Positions 18,539 to 28,065 are shown, counted from the stretch's first letter. The stretch: DNA of 64,000 nucleotides from Allorhizobium paknamense (GCF_030815125.1 NZ_JAUSWH010000018.1:1-64000); one strand, 5' to 3'. Made by a program: numbers and translations. Notes: a model not told the origin generated them from the letters alone.

Positions 18539-19594
18539 ATGGCGACAATACGCGAGATCGCAAGGATTGCCGGGGTTTCCTCCGGAACCGTGTCTCGCGT
18601 ATTGAATGACGACGATACGCTTTCGATCACCGAAGCCAAGCGGCAGGCCATTCTTGAAGCGGCAGTGGCGCTTGACTATGCCACGCCGCGCAAGCGTTAT
18701 CGCAATGGCAAGGCGGCTGGGCACGCCGCCCCACGCTCGCCCCTGCGCGCGCGTATTGCCGTTTTGCATTTCCTCACCTCCGAGCAGGAGCTGTTCGATC
18801 CCTATTATGTCGGCGTCCGGCTTGGGATTGAGCGGCGCTGTGCGGAAAAGGGTTTGGAGATCGGCCGCGTTTTTACGCCCTTTTCCCCCTGGAATGCCAA
18901 GGATCACGGCACCATGCCCGGTGCGATCGTCATTGGCCGGCACGCAGCGGAAGAAATCGCAGCCCTTACCGCAAGCTGTCCGCAGGTGGTGTTCGCCGAT
19001 GTCAATCCGCGTCTGGCCGATCATGATTTCGTCACCGCCGATCTTGGGAAAGCCACGCTGGAGATTCTCGACGGGCTTTGGCAGGCCGGGTATCGCCGCA
19101 TCGGTTTCATCGGCTGCAACGAGTTGATGGATGGCAATACGGAGCCCTACACGGAACTGCGTTGCCGGGCCTATCTCGACTGGATGCGCTCGAAACACCT
19201 GTTCGATCCAACTTTGCTGGCGCTGGGCGAGGGACGCAAATGGGGGCATAATCTGCGTCTGGAGGTGGGGTATGAACAGGCGCGGCGGCTGCTCGCTCTG
19301 CCTGAGCGGCCTGATGCCATCCTGGCGGCCAATGATAATATGGCGATTGGTGCCTATCGCGCCATTCAGGAGGAGGGGTTGACGATCCCGGCCGATGTGG
19401 CGCTTGCCTCCTTCAACGATATACCGGTGACGCAGTTTCTCAACCCGACCTTGTCGACCATGCACATTCCCGGCGACAGTATCGGCGAAGCGGCCGTGGA
19501 TCTGCTGCTCGAGCGCCTGGAGGGGCGCAGCTATTCCAAGCATGTCACCATCCCGACGCGCATGTTCTGGCGCGACAGCTCCCTGCATCCTTAA
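18539..19594 (+). CDS. LacI-family transcriptional regulator of the galactoside operon
   Basis: The 351-residue protein has an N-terminal LacI helix-turn-helix (TIREIARIAGVSSGTVSRVLN, residues 3-23; key pattern IAxxAGVSxGTVSRVLN), a linker, and a periplasmic-binding-protein-like effector domain (RIAVLHFL... to ...GEAAVDLLLERLEG). It should repress the neighbouring transport and glycosidase genes until a galactoside inducer binds. Two operator-like palindromes with the same core flank it (18474-18495 and 19627-19642), consistent with control of itself and of the ABC-transporter operon. AAGGGTG precedes the ATG. Confidence 0.88.
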   Translation: MATIREIARIAGVSSGTVSRVLNDDDTLSITEAKRQAILEAAVALDYATPRKRYRNGKAAGHAAPRSPLRARIAVLHFLTSEQELFDPYYVGVRLGIERRCAEKGLEIGRVFTPFSPWNAKDHGTMPGAIVIGRHAAEEIAALTASCPQVVFADVNPRLADHDFVTADLGKATLEILDGLWQAGYRRIGFIGCNELMDGNTEPYTELRCRAYLDWMRSKHLFDPTLLALGEGRKWGHNLRLEVGYEQARRLLALPERPDAILAANDNMAIGAYRAIQEEGLTIPADVALASFNDIPVTQFLNPTLSTMHIPGDSIGEAAVDLLLERLEGRSYSKHVTIPTRMFWRDSSLHP

Positions 19595-19604
19595 AGTTGT
19601 TATC

Positions 19605-19642
19605 TTTCGCAGTTGCGAAAAAAATTTACTAAATATTTTCTT
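19605..19642. promoter_or_regulatory. Second LacI-type operator and adjoining inverted repeat
   Basis: TACTAAATATTTTCTT (19627-19642) matches the core of the perfect palindrome at 18477-18492 in 13 of 16 positions. Immediately upstream, TTTCGCA-GT-TGCGAAA (19605-19620) is a separate perfect inverted repeat; it could be a second operator or a weak terminator for the regulator gene. Both lie between the regulator and the binding-protein gene. Confidence 0.6.
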
Positions 19643-19730
19643 GCTTCAAAAAGGGGAGCGGGAAATAGTCCGCTGACCGGAGGAGCCGGGCCGGACCGCA
19701 ATGGCCAGTTTAAAACAGGGGAGGAAGTCG

Positions 19731-21026
19731 ATGAAGAATGACAGGATCACGTCGCGCGCCAAACAGAGATCCGGAAAGGCGGCCATGCTGGCGGGCCTGA
19801 TGGCCAGTTCCTTGCTGGTCTCTGCTGCCGCTGCTGCTGCCGGTGAAATTACCGTCTGGTGCTGGGACCCGAATTTCAACGTGGCGATCATGAAGGAAGC
19901 GGGTGCACGCTATAGCGCCAAGCACCCCGGCACCACGGTCAAGGTGGTGGATTTCGCCAAGGCGGATGTCGAGCAGAAGCTCCAGACCGGCCTTGCCTCC
20001 GGCGCCACCGATACGCTGCCGGATATCGTGCTGATCGAGGATTACGGCGCCCAGAAATATCTGCAATCCTTCCCCGGCGCCTTCGCGCCGATGAGTGGCA
20101 AGGTGGATTACAAGAATTTCGCACCCTACAAGGTCGAACTGATGACGCTTGAGGGCAAGACCTATGGCATGCCCTTCGATACCGGCACCACGGCGCTGTT
20201 TTACCGCAAGGACATTATCGAAGCCGCAGGCTTCAAGCCGGAAGACATGCAGAACCTGACCTGGGACCGATTCCTCGAAATCGGCAAGCAGGTCAAGGAA
20301 AAGACCGGCAAACAGCTGATCCCGCTCGACGCCAATGACGGCGGCATGACGCGCATCATCATGCAGGCTGGCGGCGGCTGGTATTTCGACAAGGATGGCA
20401 AGCTCTCGATTACCAATAACGCGCCGTTGAAGGCCTCGCTGGAAATACAGTCCAAGCTGATCAAGGACGGTCTGGCCAAGCTGTCCACCGGCTGGACCGA
20501 TTACGCGCAGAATGCCGTTTCCGGCAATGTCGCGGGCGTGCTGACCGGCGTATGGTTTACCGGCACTATCAAGGCGCAGAAGGATCAGTTCGGCAAGTGG
20601 GGCGTTGCCGCCACGCCGAAGCCGAATGTGCCGGGCGCGGTCAATGCCTCCAACCTTGGCGGCTCCAGCTGGTATGTGCTGGAAAATTCCAAGGAAAAGG
20701 ATGAGGCCATCGATTTTCTCAATGAAATCTATGGCAAGGACAATGATTTCTACCAGAAGATCCTGACCGAGCGCGGCGCCATGGGCACCATGCTGGGTGC
20801 GCGCACCGGCTCTGCCTATGGCGCGCCGGATGCCTTCTTCGGGGGTGAAAAGGTCTGGCAGAGCTTCTCCGACTGGCTCGCCAAGGTGCCGTCCGTCAAT
20901 TACGGCGTCTTTACCAACGAGCTGGATACGGCGGTCACCGCGCATCTTGCCGATCTGACCAAGGGCCAGCCGATCGACCAGGTGCTGAAGGGCATCGAGG
21001 AACAGGCTGAGGGCCTGATCCAGTAA
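19731..21026 (+). CDS. Sugar ABC transporter substrate-binding protein
   Basis: The 431-residue family-1 solute-binding protein has a long signal peptide (about residues 1-37; basic start, hydrophobic MLAGLMASSLLVSAAAAAA, cleavage near AAA-GEI) and then the mature start EITVWCWDPNFNVAIM, typical of carbohydrate binders. It captures an oligosaccharide or galactoside in the periplasm. The ATG at 19731 is chosen because GGGGAGGAAG lies just before it; an in-frame ATG at 19701 has none. Followed by two permease genes, so it begins the transport operon under the operator at 19627. Confidence 0.9.
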   Translation: MKNDRITSRAKQRSGKAAMLAGLMASSLLVSAAAAAAGEITVWCWDPNFNVAIMKEAGARYSAKHPGTTVKVVDFAKADVEQKLQTGLASGATDTLPDIVLIEDYGAQKYLQSFPGAFAPMSGKVDYKNFAPYKVELMTLEGKTYGMPFDTGTTALFYRKDIIEAAGFKPEDMQNLTWDRFLEIGKQVKEKTGKQLIPLDANDGGMTRIIMQAGGGWYFDKDGKLSITNNAPLKASLEIQSKLIKDGLAKLSTGWTDYAQNAVSGNVAGVLTGVWFTGTIKAQKDQFGKWGVAATPKPNVPGAVNASNLGGSSWYVLENSKEKDEAIDFLNEIYGKDNDFYQKILTERGAMGTMLGARTGSAYGAPDAFFGGEKVWQSFSDWLAKVPSVNYGVFTNELDTAVTAHLADLTKGQPIDQVLKGIEEQAEGLIQ

Positions 21027-21103
21027 CGGCACATAATCACATACGAGCTTGCGACTGCGGATCGGGTGATCCGCGGTTGCCCCTCATCGATCTGGAGGCG
21101 CCA

Positions 21104-22003
21104 ATGGCTGCGATGGCACGCCGGGGTGGACTTGCCCGTCAATACCAGATGAGCGGCTGGCTGTTTACCGCGCCCGCCCTGCTGTTGATCGGGATCTTTT
21201 TGGTCTATCCGATCATCCGTTCGCTCGTCCTGTCCTTCTATTCGGGCCGGGGCATGATGCAGAAATTTGCCGGGGCGGATAACATCCTCCGGCTGAGCAA
21301 CGATCCCGTCTTTCTGAAGGCGCTGGGCAATACGATGATTTTCTTCATCGTCCAGGTGCCGATCATGATCACGCTTGCCATTCTGCTGGCAGCGGCGCTG
21401 AACAATCCGCGCTTGCGCTTCGTGGGCTTTTTCCGCACCGCGATCTTCCTGCCCTGCGTCTCCTCGCTGGTTGCCTATTCGGTGCTGTTCAAGAGCATGT
21501 TTTCCGTCGATGGCGTGGTCAACAACACGCTGATGTCGCTTGGCCTGATGGCCGAGCCGATCGGCTGGCTGACGGACCCGTTCTGGGCCAAGGTGCTGAT
21601 CATCATCGCCATTACCTGGCGCTGGACCGGTTACAACATGATCTTCTATCTCGCTGCCATGCAGAATATCGACCGCTCCATCTATGAAGCGGCCACTGTG
21701 GATGGCGTGCCGTCCTGGCGGCGCTTCCTGCACCTGACGGTGCCGATGCTGAAGCCGGTGATCCTGTTCACCACCATTACCTCCACCATCGGCACGCTAC
21801 AGCTCTTCGATGAGGTCTATAACCTGACGGCAGGAATCGGCGGCCCGGCCAATTCCACGCTGACGCTGTCGCTTTATATCTACAACCTTACCTTCCGCTA
21901 CATGCCGAGCTTTGGCTATGCGGCAACCGTCTCCTACGTCATCGTGGTGCTGGTGGCGCTGTTGTCCCTCTTCCAGTTCTATGCCGCGAGGGAAAAACAA
22001 TGA
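21104..22003 (+). CDS. Sugar ABC transporter permease 1 (MalF-type)
   Basis: The 299-residue inner-membrane protein has six predicted helices and the EAA loop YEAATVDGVPSWRRFLHLTVP near residue 205 (key EAA---G motif) that docks the ATPase. GGAGG lies 6 bases upstream of the ATG at 21104, preferred over the in-frame ATG at 21077. It overlaps the next permease by 4 bases. Confidence 0.9.
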   Translation: MAAMARRGGLARQYQMSGWLFTAPALLLIGIFLVYPIIRSLVLSFYSGRGMMQKFAGADNILRLSNDPVFLKALGNTMIFFIVQVPIMITLAILLAAALNNPRLRFVGFFRTAIFLPCVSSLVAYSVLFKSMFSVDGVVNNTLMSLGLMAEPIGWLTDPFWAKVLIIIAITWRWTGYNMIFYLAAMQNIDRSIYEAATVDGVPSWRRFLHLTVPMLKPVILFTTITSTIGTLQLFDEVYNLTAGIGGPANSTLTLSLYIYNLTFRYMPSFGYAATVSYVIVVLVALLSLFQFYAAREKQ

Positions 22004-22824
22004 CCAGCTACAGCACGAAACGCCGTCTGGGCTCACTGGTCCAATATCTGCTGCTGGGCTTTGCGGCTTTCCTGTCGATCTTTCCCTTCTTCTGGATGGT
22101 GATCGGCGCAACCAATACCACGGCCGACATCGTGCGCGGCAGGGTCTCCTTCGGCACGGCGCTGTTCGCCAATATCGCGGATTTCTTCACCAAGGTGGAT
22201 GTGCCGCTGGTGTTCTGGAACTCGATCAAGATCGCCATTTTCGGCACCGCGCTCACGGTGCTGATCTCGTCCATGGCGGGCTATGGCTTCGAAATGTTCC
22301 GATCCAGGCTGCGCGACCGCCTTTATGCCGTGGTGCTGCTGACGCTGATGGTGCCCTTTGCGGCGCTGATGATCCCGCTCTTCCTGCTGATGTCACAGGC
22401 CGGGCTCATCAACACCCATGTGGCGATCATCCTGCCGACGCTCGCCTCCGCCTTCATCATCTTCTACTTCCGTCAGGCAACGAAAGCCTTTCCCGGAGAG
22501 CTGCGCGATGCCGCCAAGGTGGATGGTCTGAAGGAATGGCAGATCTTCTTCTACATCTATCTGCCAGTGATGCGCTCCACCTTTGCGGCGGCCTTCGTCA
22601 TCGTCTTCATGATGAACTGGAACAACTATCTCTGGCCGCTAATCGTGCTGCAATCCAACGAGACGAAGACCATCACGCTGGTCGTCTCCTCGCTCGCCTC
22701 GGCCTATTACCCCGAATACGGCACGGTGATGATCGGCACGATCCTCGCCACCCTGCCCACCCTTTTCGTCTTCTTCGCCATGCAGCGCCAGTTCGTGCAG
22801 GGCATGCTCGGCTCCATTAAATAG
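22000..22824 (+). CDS. Sugar ABC transporter permease 2 (MalG-type)
   Basis: The 274-residue partner permease has six helices and the EAA loop LRDAAKVDGLKEWQIFFYIYLP in the second half (key residues DAAKVDG). It overlaps the first permease by 4 bases (ATGA), so the two are translationally coupled. Together they form the membrane channel of the galactoside importer. Confidence 0.9.
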   Translation: MTSYSTKRRLGSLVQYLLLGFAAFLSIFPFFWMVIGATNTTADIVRGRVSFGTALFANIADFFTKVDVPLVFWNSIKIAIFGTALTVLISSMAGYGFEMFRSRLRDRLYAVVLLTLMVPFAALMIPLFLLMSQAGLINTHVAIILPTLASAFIIFYFRQATKAFPGELRDAAKVDGLKEWQIFFYIYLPVMRSTFAAAFVIVFMMNWNNYLWPLIVLQSNETKTITLVVSSLASAYYPEYGTVMIGTILATLPTLFVFFAMQRQFVQGMLGSIK

Positions 22825-22834
22825 GAATATTGAT

Positions 22835-25081
22835 ATGCGTCGTTATGAAAGCTTCAACAAGGGCTGGACCTTTACGGAAGGCTTTTCCGCCGCGCGCGCC
22901 GGTGAACTGCTTGCCGGTGAGGTCATTCAACTGCCGCACACGGCTGTGGAGCTGCCCTTCAACTATTTTGACGAAAAATGCTATCAGCGCGCCTTCACCT
23001 ACCAGAAGGAAATCGTCTGGGAGGCGGGCTTCGAAGGTCGCGAGGTTTCGGTGGTCTTTGATGGCGCCATGGCCGATAACGTCGTCTATCTGAATGGCGA
23101 GGAAATTCTTGCTCACAAGGATGGCTATACCCCCTTCGAGGCGCGCCTGACGCCGAAGCTGAAAGCGGGCAAAAACCTGCTGACAGTCAAGGTGGATGGC
23201 TCCGAAAACCCTGCCATTCCGCCCTTTGGCGGCCAGATAGACTACCTCACCTATGCCGGTATCTATCGCGATGCATGGCTGAAGGTGACGACGCCGGTTT
23301 CCATCCGCAATGTGAAGATTGAAACGCCGGAAGCTCTGGCCGAAAAGAAGACGGTCACGGCCCGTATCTTCCTTGCAAATCCGCAGTCGCAGCCGCTGTC
23401 CGGCGCGGTCACCGTGACGATCACCGACAAGAGCGGAAAGGTTATGGCCTCCACAAAGGCCGAGGTTTCCAGCGATGATCTGACGCTGCGGCTGGAGGGT
23501 ATCGAGGGCGCGGAGCTTTGGGATCTGGACAATCCGGTGCTTTACACCCTGACGGCCGAGCTTGAAACGCCAACGGGCAAGGACAGCTATTCCAGCCGCT
23601 TCGGCTTCCGCACCGCAGAATATCGCATCGACGGCTTCTTCCTCAATGGCCGGAACGTCAAGCTGCGTGGGCTCAACCGCCATCAGGCCTGGCCTCATCT
23701 TGGCTATGCCATGGGCCGCCGCGGCCAGGAAAAGGACGCCGACCAGATGAAGTTCGACTTGCGCTGCAATGTGGTGCGCACATCGCACTATCCGCAGTCC
23801 AAGTGGTTCCTGGATCGCTGCGACGAGATCGGTCTTCTGGTGTTTGAGGAAATTCCCGGCTGGCAGCATATCGGCGACAAGGCATGGCAGCAGGAATCGG
23901 TTGAAAATGTCCGCCGCATGATCGAGCGCGACTGGAACCATCCCTCCATCATCATCTGGGGTGTGCGCATCAACGAATCCCAGGACAATCACGATTTCTA
24001 CCTGGAAACCAACCGCGTCGCCCGCGAACTGGACACTACCCGCCAGACCGGCGGCGTGCGCTTCATTACCGATAGCGAATTGCTGGAGGATGTGCACACC
24101 CAGAACGATTTCATTCTCGGGCTTGAAGAGCAGCCGGGCAATAATCGCGGCCGGGTCGTGCTGCGCAGTCAGTCGGAAATCACCGGCAAGAGCGAAAAAG
24201 TGCCGTATATGATTACCGAGTATAACGGCCATATGTATCCCACCAAGCGTTTCGATCAGGAACAGCGGCAGGCCGAACATGTCACGCGTCACCTTCTGGT
24301 GCTGAATGCGGCGGCGGGCGACGAAAACATTTCCGGCTGCACCGGCTGGTGCATGTTCGATTACAACACCCACAAGGATTTCGGCGCCGGTGACCGCATC
24401 TGCTATCACGGTGTGATGGACATGTATCGCGAGCCGAAATTCGCGGCCTATGCCTATGCCTCGCAAGGCGACCCTGAGGGCGGCGTGGTGCTGAAGCCGG
24501 TAACCTACTGGGCGCGCGGCGAGCGCAATATCGGCGGCATCCTGCCGCTGATCATCCTCACCAATTGCGATTATGTCGAGGTGAAGTTCGGCGATCTGCC
24601 GCCGAAGCGGATCGATCCCGACCGCCAGAACTATCCGCATCTGCCGCATCCGCCGGTGGTTCTGGATGAGCGGAATGTCACGCCTGCCGAGTTCGGCACC
24701 TGGGGCCTCCAGTGGCGCGGCGGCGTGATCACCGGCTATGTCGATGGCAAGCCGGTGAAGACGGTGGAACTGGCGGGCGATCCCGTGCCCGGCGCCCTGC
24801 AGATCGAGGCGGATGATAGTGAGCTGAAGGCTGGCGAGAAGGATACGGTGCGCGTCATCCTTCGGGCGCTTGACCAGTGCGGCAATATCCTGCCCTTCTT
24901 CGATGATCCGGTCGAGCTGTCGCTCGAAGGTCCGGGCCGCATCATCGGGCCGACGCTGTCCAGCTTCAAGGGCGGCACCACCGGCCTCTATATCGAGGCT
25001 GGCAATGAGGCTGGCAAATTGACGCTGAAGGCGCGTTGCCGCCCCTTCGGCGAGCAGACGATCACGCTGACGGTTGCTTGA
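22835..25081 (+). CDS. GH2 glycoside hydrolase (probable beta-galactosidase)
   Basis: The 748-residue enzyme has GH2 architecture: sugar-binding jelly roll (about 1-170), immunoglobulin-like domain (about 175-270), TIM barrel (about 275-570) and C-terminal beta domains. The acid/base lies in IIIWGVRINES (the NE pair) and the nucleophile Glu in PYMITEYNGH; RTSHYPQSKWFLDRCDEIGL is the standard barrel segment. Beta-galactosidase is the likely activity given MelA and the galactoside importer, but GH2 also contains beta-glucuronidases and mannosidases. It lacks a signal peptide and should act in the cytoplasm. It starts 10 bases after the permease and is followed 9 bases later by the ATPase. Confidence 0.85.
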   Translation: MRRYESFNKGWTFTEGFSAARAGELLAGEVIQLPHTAVELPFNYFDEKCYQRAFTYQKEIVWEAGFEGREVSVVFDGAMADNVVYLNGEEILAHKDGYTPFEARLTPKLKAGKNLLTVKVDGSENPAIPPFGGQIDYLTYAGIYRDAWLKVTTPVSIRNVKIETPEALAEKKTVTARIFLANPQSQPLSGAVTVTITDKSGKVMASTKAEVSSDDLTLRLEGIEGAELWDLDNPVLYTLTAELETPTGKDSYSSRFGFRTAEYRIDGFFLNGRNVKLRGLNRHQAWPHLGYAMGRRGQEKDADQMKFDLRCNVVRTSHYPQSKWFLDRCDEIGLLVFEEIPGWQHIGDKAWQQESVENVRRMIERDWNHPSIIIWGVRINESQDNHDFYLETNRVARELDTTRQTGGVRFITDSELLEDVHTQNDFILGLEEQPGNNRGRVVLRSQSEITGKSEKVPYMITEYNGHMYPTKRFDQEQRQAEHVTRHLLVLNAAAGDENISGCTGWCMFDYNTHKDFGAGDRICYHGVMDMYREPKFAAYAYASQGDPEGGVVLKPVTYWARGERNIGGILPLIILTNCDYVEVKFGDLPPKRIDPDRQNYPHLPHPPVVLDERNVTPAEFGTWGLQWRGGVITGYVDGKPVKTVELAGDPVPGALQIEADDSELKAGEKDTVRVILRALDQCGNILPFFDDPVELSLEGPGRIIGPTLSSFKGGTTGLYIEAGNEAGKLTLKARCRPFGEQTITLTVA

Positions 25082-25090
25082 GGATCACCC

Positions 25091-26176
25091 ATGGCCGATG
25101 TTTCGCTCACCGATATCCGCAAAAGCTATGGCGCGGTCGAGGTCATCAAGGGCGTCGATCTCTCCATCCAGACCGGGGAATTCGTGGTCTTCGTCGGCCC
25201 TTCCGGTTGCGGAAAATCGACCTTGCTGCGGATGATCGCCGGGCTGGAGGATATTTCTTCCGGCTCGCTGAAGATCGGCGGCGCGGAGATGAACGATGTC
25301 GATCCCTCCAAGCGCGGCATTGCCATGGTGTTCCAGTCCTATGCGCTCTATCCGCATATGACGGTGCGGGAGAATATGGGCTTTGCCCTCAGGTTTGCCG
25401 GCATGGACAAGACGGAGATTGATCGCCGCGTCAATGCTGCTGCCGCCAGCCTCAAGCTGGATGCCCTGATGGACCGCAAGCCGGGCGCGCTTTCCGGCGG
25501 CCAGCGCCAGCGCGTTGCCATCGGCCGGGCCATCGTCCGCGAACCGCAGGTGTTTCTGTTCGACGAGCCGCTCTCCAATCTCGATGCGGAACTGCGCGTG
25601 CATATGCGCCTTGAAATCGCGCAGTTGCACAAACAGCTGAAAACCACGGTGATCTATGTCACCCACGATCAGGTGGAAGCCATGACGCTGGCCGACAAGA
25701 TTGTCGTGCTGCGTGCCGGTGTGGTGGAGCAGGTGGGTTCGCCCATGACACTTTATGACGATCCGGACAATATGTTCGTCGCGGGCTTCATCGGCTCTCC
25801 GAAAATGAATTTCCTGCCCGCCCGCGTTGCGTCCAGGGATGCTGATGGCGTGAGGATCATCATTGACGGCGCCGAAGGGGCGGCAATCACGCTGCCTGTG
25901 AAGGCGGAGGGTGTGAAGATCGGCGATGCGGTGAAACTCGGCATTCGCCCTGAACATATCAACACGGCAGGCACCGGCGATGCGTCCCTGAACGTATCCG
26001 TTATCGCCGCCGAAAATCTCGGGTCGACTGCCTTCGTCTATGCGCAGGTGAACGGCGCAGAGATCGTTGCCGAGCAGCGGGACCGGCGGAAGATTGCAAG
26101 CGGCGACCGTCTTGCCCTCGGTTTCGAAGCGGCGCGCAGCCTGCTCTTCGATGATCGCGGTCTGCGAATTCGCTAG
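25091..26176 (+). CDS. Sugar ABC transporter ATPase (UgpC/MsmK type)
   Basis: The 361-residue ATPase has Walker A GPSGCGKST (about residue 37), Q-loop MVFQSYALYPHMT, signature LSGGQRQRVAIGRA, Walker B VFLFDEPLSNLDAELR and the switch His in YVTHDQVEAM, followed by a C-terminal TOBE/MalK-like regulatory domain from about 240. It energises the importer formed by the two permeases. It is the last gene of the galactoside operon; a terminator lies at 26317. Confidence 0.93.
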   Translation: MADVSLTDIRKSYGAVEVIKGVDLSIQTGEFVVFVGPSGCGKSTLLRMIAGLEDISSGSLKIGGAEMNDVDPSKRGIAMVFQSYALYPHMTVRENMGFALRFAGMDKTEIDRRVNAAAASLKLDALMDRKPGALSGGQRQRVAIGRAIVREPQVFLFDEPLSNLDAELRVHMRLEIAQLHKQLKTTVIYVTHDQVEAMTLADKIVVLRAGVVEQVGSPMTLYDDPDNMFVAGFIGSPKMNFLPARVASRDADGVRIIIDGAEGAAITLPVKAEGVKIGDAVKLGIRPEHINTAGTGDASLNVSVIAAENLGSTAFVYAQVNGAEIVAEQRDRRKIASGDRLALGFEAARSLLFDDRGLRIR

Positions 26177-26183
26177 GGTTTAT

Positions 26184-26306
26184 AGCATAATCCGACCGGA
26201 GTGAAACGAGGACGAATAAGATTATGCTTCAAAAAGAAAAGGTTAGAGCGCCGATCTGATTCAATCAGATCGAAAGGCGCTCTAACAGTGTTTCCGGGAA
26301 ACACTG
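26184..26306. repeat. Composite repeat (A+B) with following hairpin D
   Basis: Element A (26184-26228) and element B (26243-26286) repeat the window's first composite almost base for base. Next to it CAGTGTTTCC-G-GGAAACACTG (26286-26306) is a perfect hairpin whose core also occurs at 32668-32684 upstream of the EntC-like gene. The region between 26177 and 26718 (542 bp) contains no gene, only these repeats, a terminator, another repeat and a promoter. Confidence 0.85.
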
Positions 26307-26316
26307 AAAGGCTTCA

Positions 26317-26361
26317 AAACCCGCAGGTCATCTGAAAAGGCCGTGCGGGTTTCGTTTTTTC
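26317..26361 (+). terminator. Rho-independent terminator of the galactoside operon
   Basis: Stem AAACCCGCA (26317-26325) pairs with TGCGGGTTT (26344-26352), with an 18-base loop, followed by CGTTTTTT. It ends the run of sugar genes before the siderophore locus. Confidence 0.65.
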
Positions 26362-26447
26362 TAGAATGGCTCACTGGCCTGACCTCCTCCCATTCAAAAT
26401 GACATGGTCTGGAAGGCCACACTCGCCCCGAATTCCAGAGTGTTTCC

Positions 26448-26495
26448 GCGTTTCCTAACGGAAAGCCGGTTCCCACTTTTCCTGGAACACTCTAA
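26448..26495. repeat. Family C intergenic repeat
   Basis: Reads GCGTTTCCTAACGG, AAAGCCGGTTCCCACTTTTCC, TGGAACACTCTA. It is the same element as at 3446-3496 and 35120-35180, here in the gap before the biosynthesis promoter. Confidence 0.75.
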
Positions 26496-26522
26496 AACAT
26501 GATTTTTTTAGTCATGAATGTC

Positions 26523-26551
26523 TGGACGAGACCGTCCTGTTTGGCTATAAC
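26523..26551 (+). promoter_or_regulatory. Promoter/operator P1 of the siderophore biosynthesis operon
   Basis: Minus-35 TGGACG (26523-26528), 17-base spacer, minus-10 TATAAC (26546-26551). The spacer holds an imperfect palindrome ACGAGAC-C-GTCCTGT (26526-26540). The stretch GAC-N-G-N-ACCGTCC-N-GTTTGG-N-TATAACCACGCC is shared, in the same orientation to the gene, with the element upstream of the NRPS operon (56845-56873), and more loosely with that of the TonB receptor (38520-38548). The leader to the first start codon is about 160 bases. Confidence 0.75.
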
Positions 26552-26718
26552 CACGCCGCAAGCCGTCAAACAACCGGAAGGCGGGTTCCCGGCGTCACGG
26601 AGTTCCTGTGCTCATCGCTGTCGTATCTCATCCTGAAGCACTGCTTCGGGACGTGATCCCGCTTGGCCATTTGGCTGGCTGCTGAAAAATCGAGGCTTCA
26701 CGATAGGAGAGCCAACTT

Positions 26719-28065
26719 ATGTCAACGACGCCGCAGGGCCGCCGAGGTGACAGGGCATCAAGCCAGGAAATGGGAGAGCAGGGTTTGCTGGATGTGTTGG
26801 GTATCGGCTTCGGCCCGGCCAATCTGGGCCTCGCCATCGCCATGGAAGAACGGAACCAGCAATTGCCTCCGACCGATCGGTTGAGCGCACGGTTTCTGGA
26901 AGCAAAAGCCTCCTTTGGTTGGCACAACGGAATGTTGCTGCCCAATACCACGATGCAGATCAGTTTTCTGAAGGATCTCGTTTCGCTGAGATCTCCCACC
27001 AGTTCCTATTCCTTTTTGAATTATCTTCACGAACGTCAACGGCTGTCCGATTTTATCAATCTCAAGACATTCTTTCCCTCGCGCGCAGAGTTTTATGACT
27101 ATCTCCTCTGGGCGGCCAATCGCGTGGATGCTGCGGTGTCCTATGGCGTGCAGGCAAGACAGATTGACTGGAATGGCCGCAATTTCGTGGTGACGGCGTC
27201 GAACGGCGCGGAAGAACAGGTCTTTCAGGCGCGCAATGTCGTTCTGGGCATGGGTTATCAGCCGGTGCTGCCGGAGGGGATAAAGGTCAGCGCTCGGATT
27301 TTCCATAATCAGAAGCTGCTATCCAATCTCTCGCAGGTTCCCGCCCGCCAGAACAAGTCCTTCCTGGTGGTGGGGGCAGGCCAGAGTGCGGCGGAAGTGG
27401 TCGCCTACCTGCACGAAACCTATCCGGATGCTGAGGTGCACAGTTCTCTGCGGCGGTTTGGCTATTCCCCATCCGATGATACGCCGTTCGTCAACCGCAT
27501 CTTCGATCCGGCCTCCGTCGATGAATTCTACAGTGCGCCCGCCGATCTCAAGGAGCGTCTGCTCGCCTATCACTGGCCGACCAATTACGCGGCTGTCGAT
27601 GCGGATCTGATCGAAGACCTGTATCGGCGCGAATATAACGAGACGCTGACCGGGCAAAGGCGGCTCCACGTTCACCGGACCACGGAAATCGAAGAGATCG
27701 AGGATGGTGCGGATGGCGTGCGCGTGGTGTTGCGCGATCTCGGCAACCGCCATCGCAAGGCTTTGACGGTAGATGCCGTTGTCTTCGCTACAGGCTTCAA
27801 GCCCTTCGATATCGGCAGCCTGTTTGGCCCCGGTCTTGAGAGCAGGGGTGGGTTTGAAAACGGCCAGCCACTGGTCAATCGGGATTACTCGCTCGATCTT
27901 CAGCACGTTTCCGGCGGGTTTTTCCTCAATGGCAGTGTCGAACACAGCCACGGGCTCACCTCCACGCTGCTCTCCAATATCGCCATCCGCGCGGCGGAAA
28001 TTCTTCAGGCCGTCACCGATGCGCGCGACATAGAAAGCAGCCAACCGCGAAAGCTGACCGCCTGA
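26719..28065 (+). CDS. L-ornithine (or lysine) N-hydroxylase
   Basis: The 448-residue FAD/NADPH enzyme belongs to the PvdA/IucD/MbtG family that hydroxylates the side-chain amine of ornithine or lysine, the first step to hydroxamates. FAD site GIGFGPANLGLAIAMEE (about 28-44), the family block ISFLKDLVSLRSPTSSYSFL (about 80-99), NADPH site LVVGAGQSAAEVVAYL (about 215), and the substrate-binding end NYAAVDADLIEDLYRREYNE with ATGF and HGLTSTLLSN. Ornithine is favoured because the last NRPS module has a hydroxyornithine-like A code. The first 20 residues look dispensable, so a later start is possible, though no better ribosome site is seen. First gene behind promoter P1; MbtH follows after 55 bases. 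Confidence 0.88.
   Translation: MSTTPQGRRGDRASSQEMGEQGLLDVLGIGFGPANLGLAIAMEERNQQLPPTDRLSARFLEAKASFGWHNGMLLPNTTMQISFLKDLVSLRSPTSSYSFLNYLHERQRLSDFINLKTFFPSRAEFYDYLLWAANRVDAAVSYGVQARQIDWNGRNFVVTASNGAEEQVFQARNVVLGMGYQPVLPEGIKVSARIFHNQKLLSNLSQVPARQNKSFLVVGAGQSAAEVVAYLHETYPDAEVHSSLRRFGYSPSDDTPFVNRIFDPASVDEFYSAPADLKERLLAYHWPTNYAAVDADLIEDLYRREYNETLTGQRRLHVHRTTEIEEIEDGADGVRVVLRDLGNRHRKALTVDAVVFATGFKPFDIGSLFGPGLESRGGFENGQPLVNRDYSLDLQHVSGGFFLNGSVEHSHGLTSTLLSNIAIRAAEILQAVTDARDIESSQPRKLTA

Noticed and set aside
26286..26306. Perfect 21-bp palindrome as an operator of the biosynthesis operon
   Set aside because: The same core recurs next to other repeats (32668-32684), so it belongs to the repeat family and not to a specific regulator.
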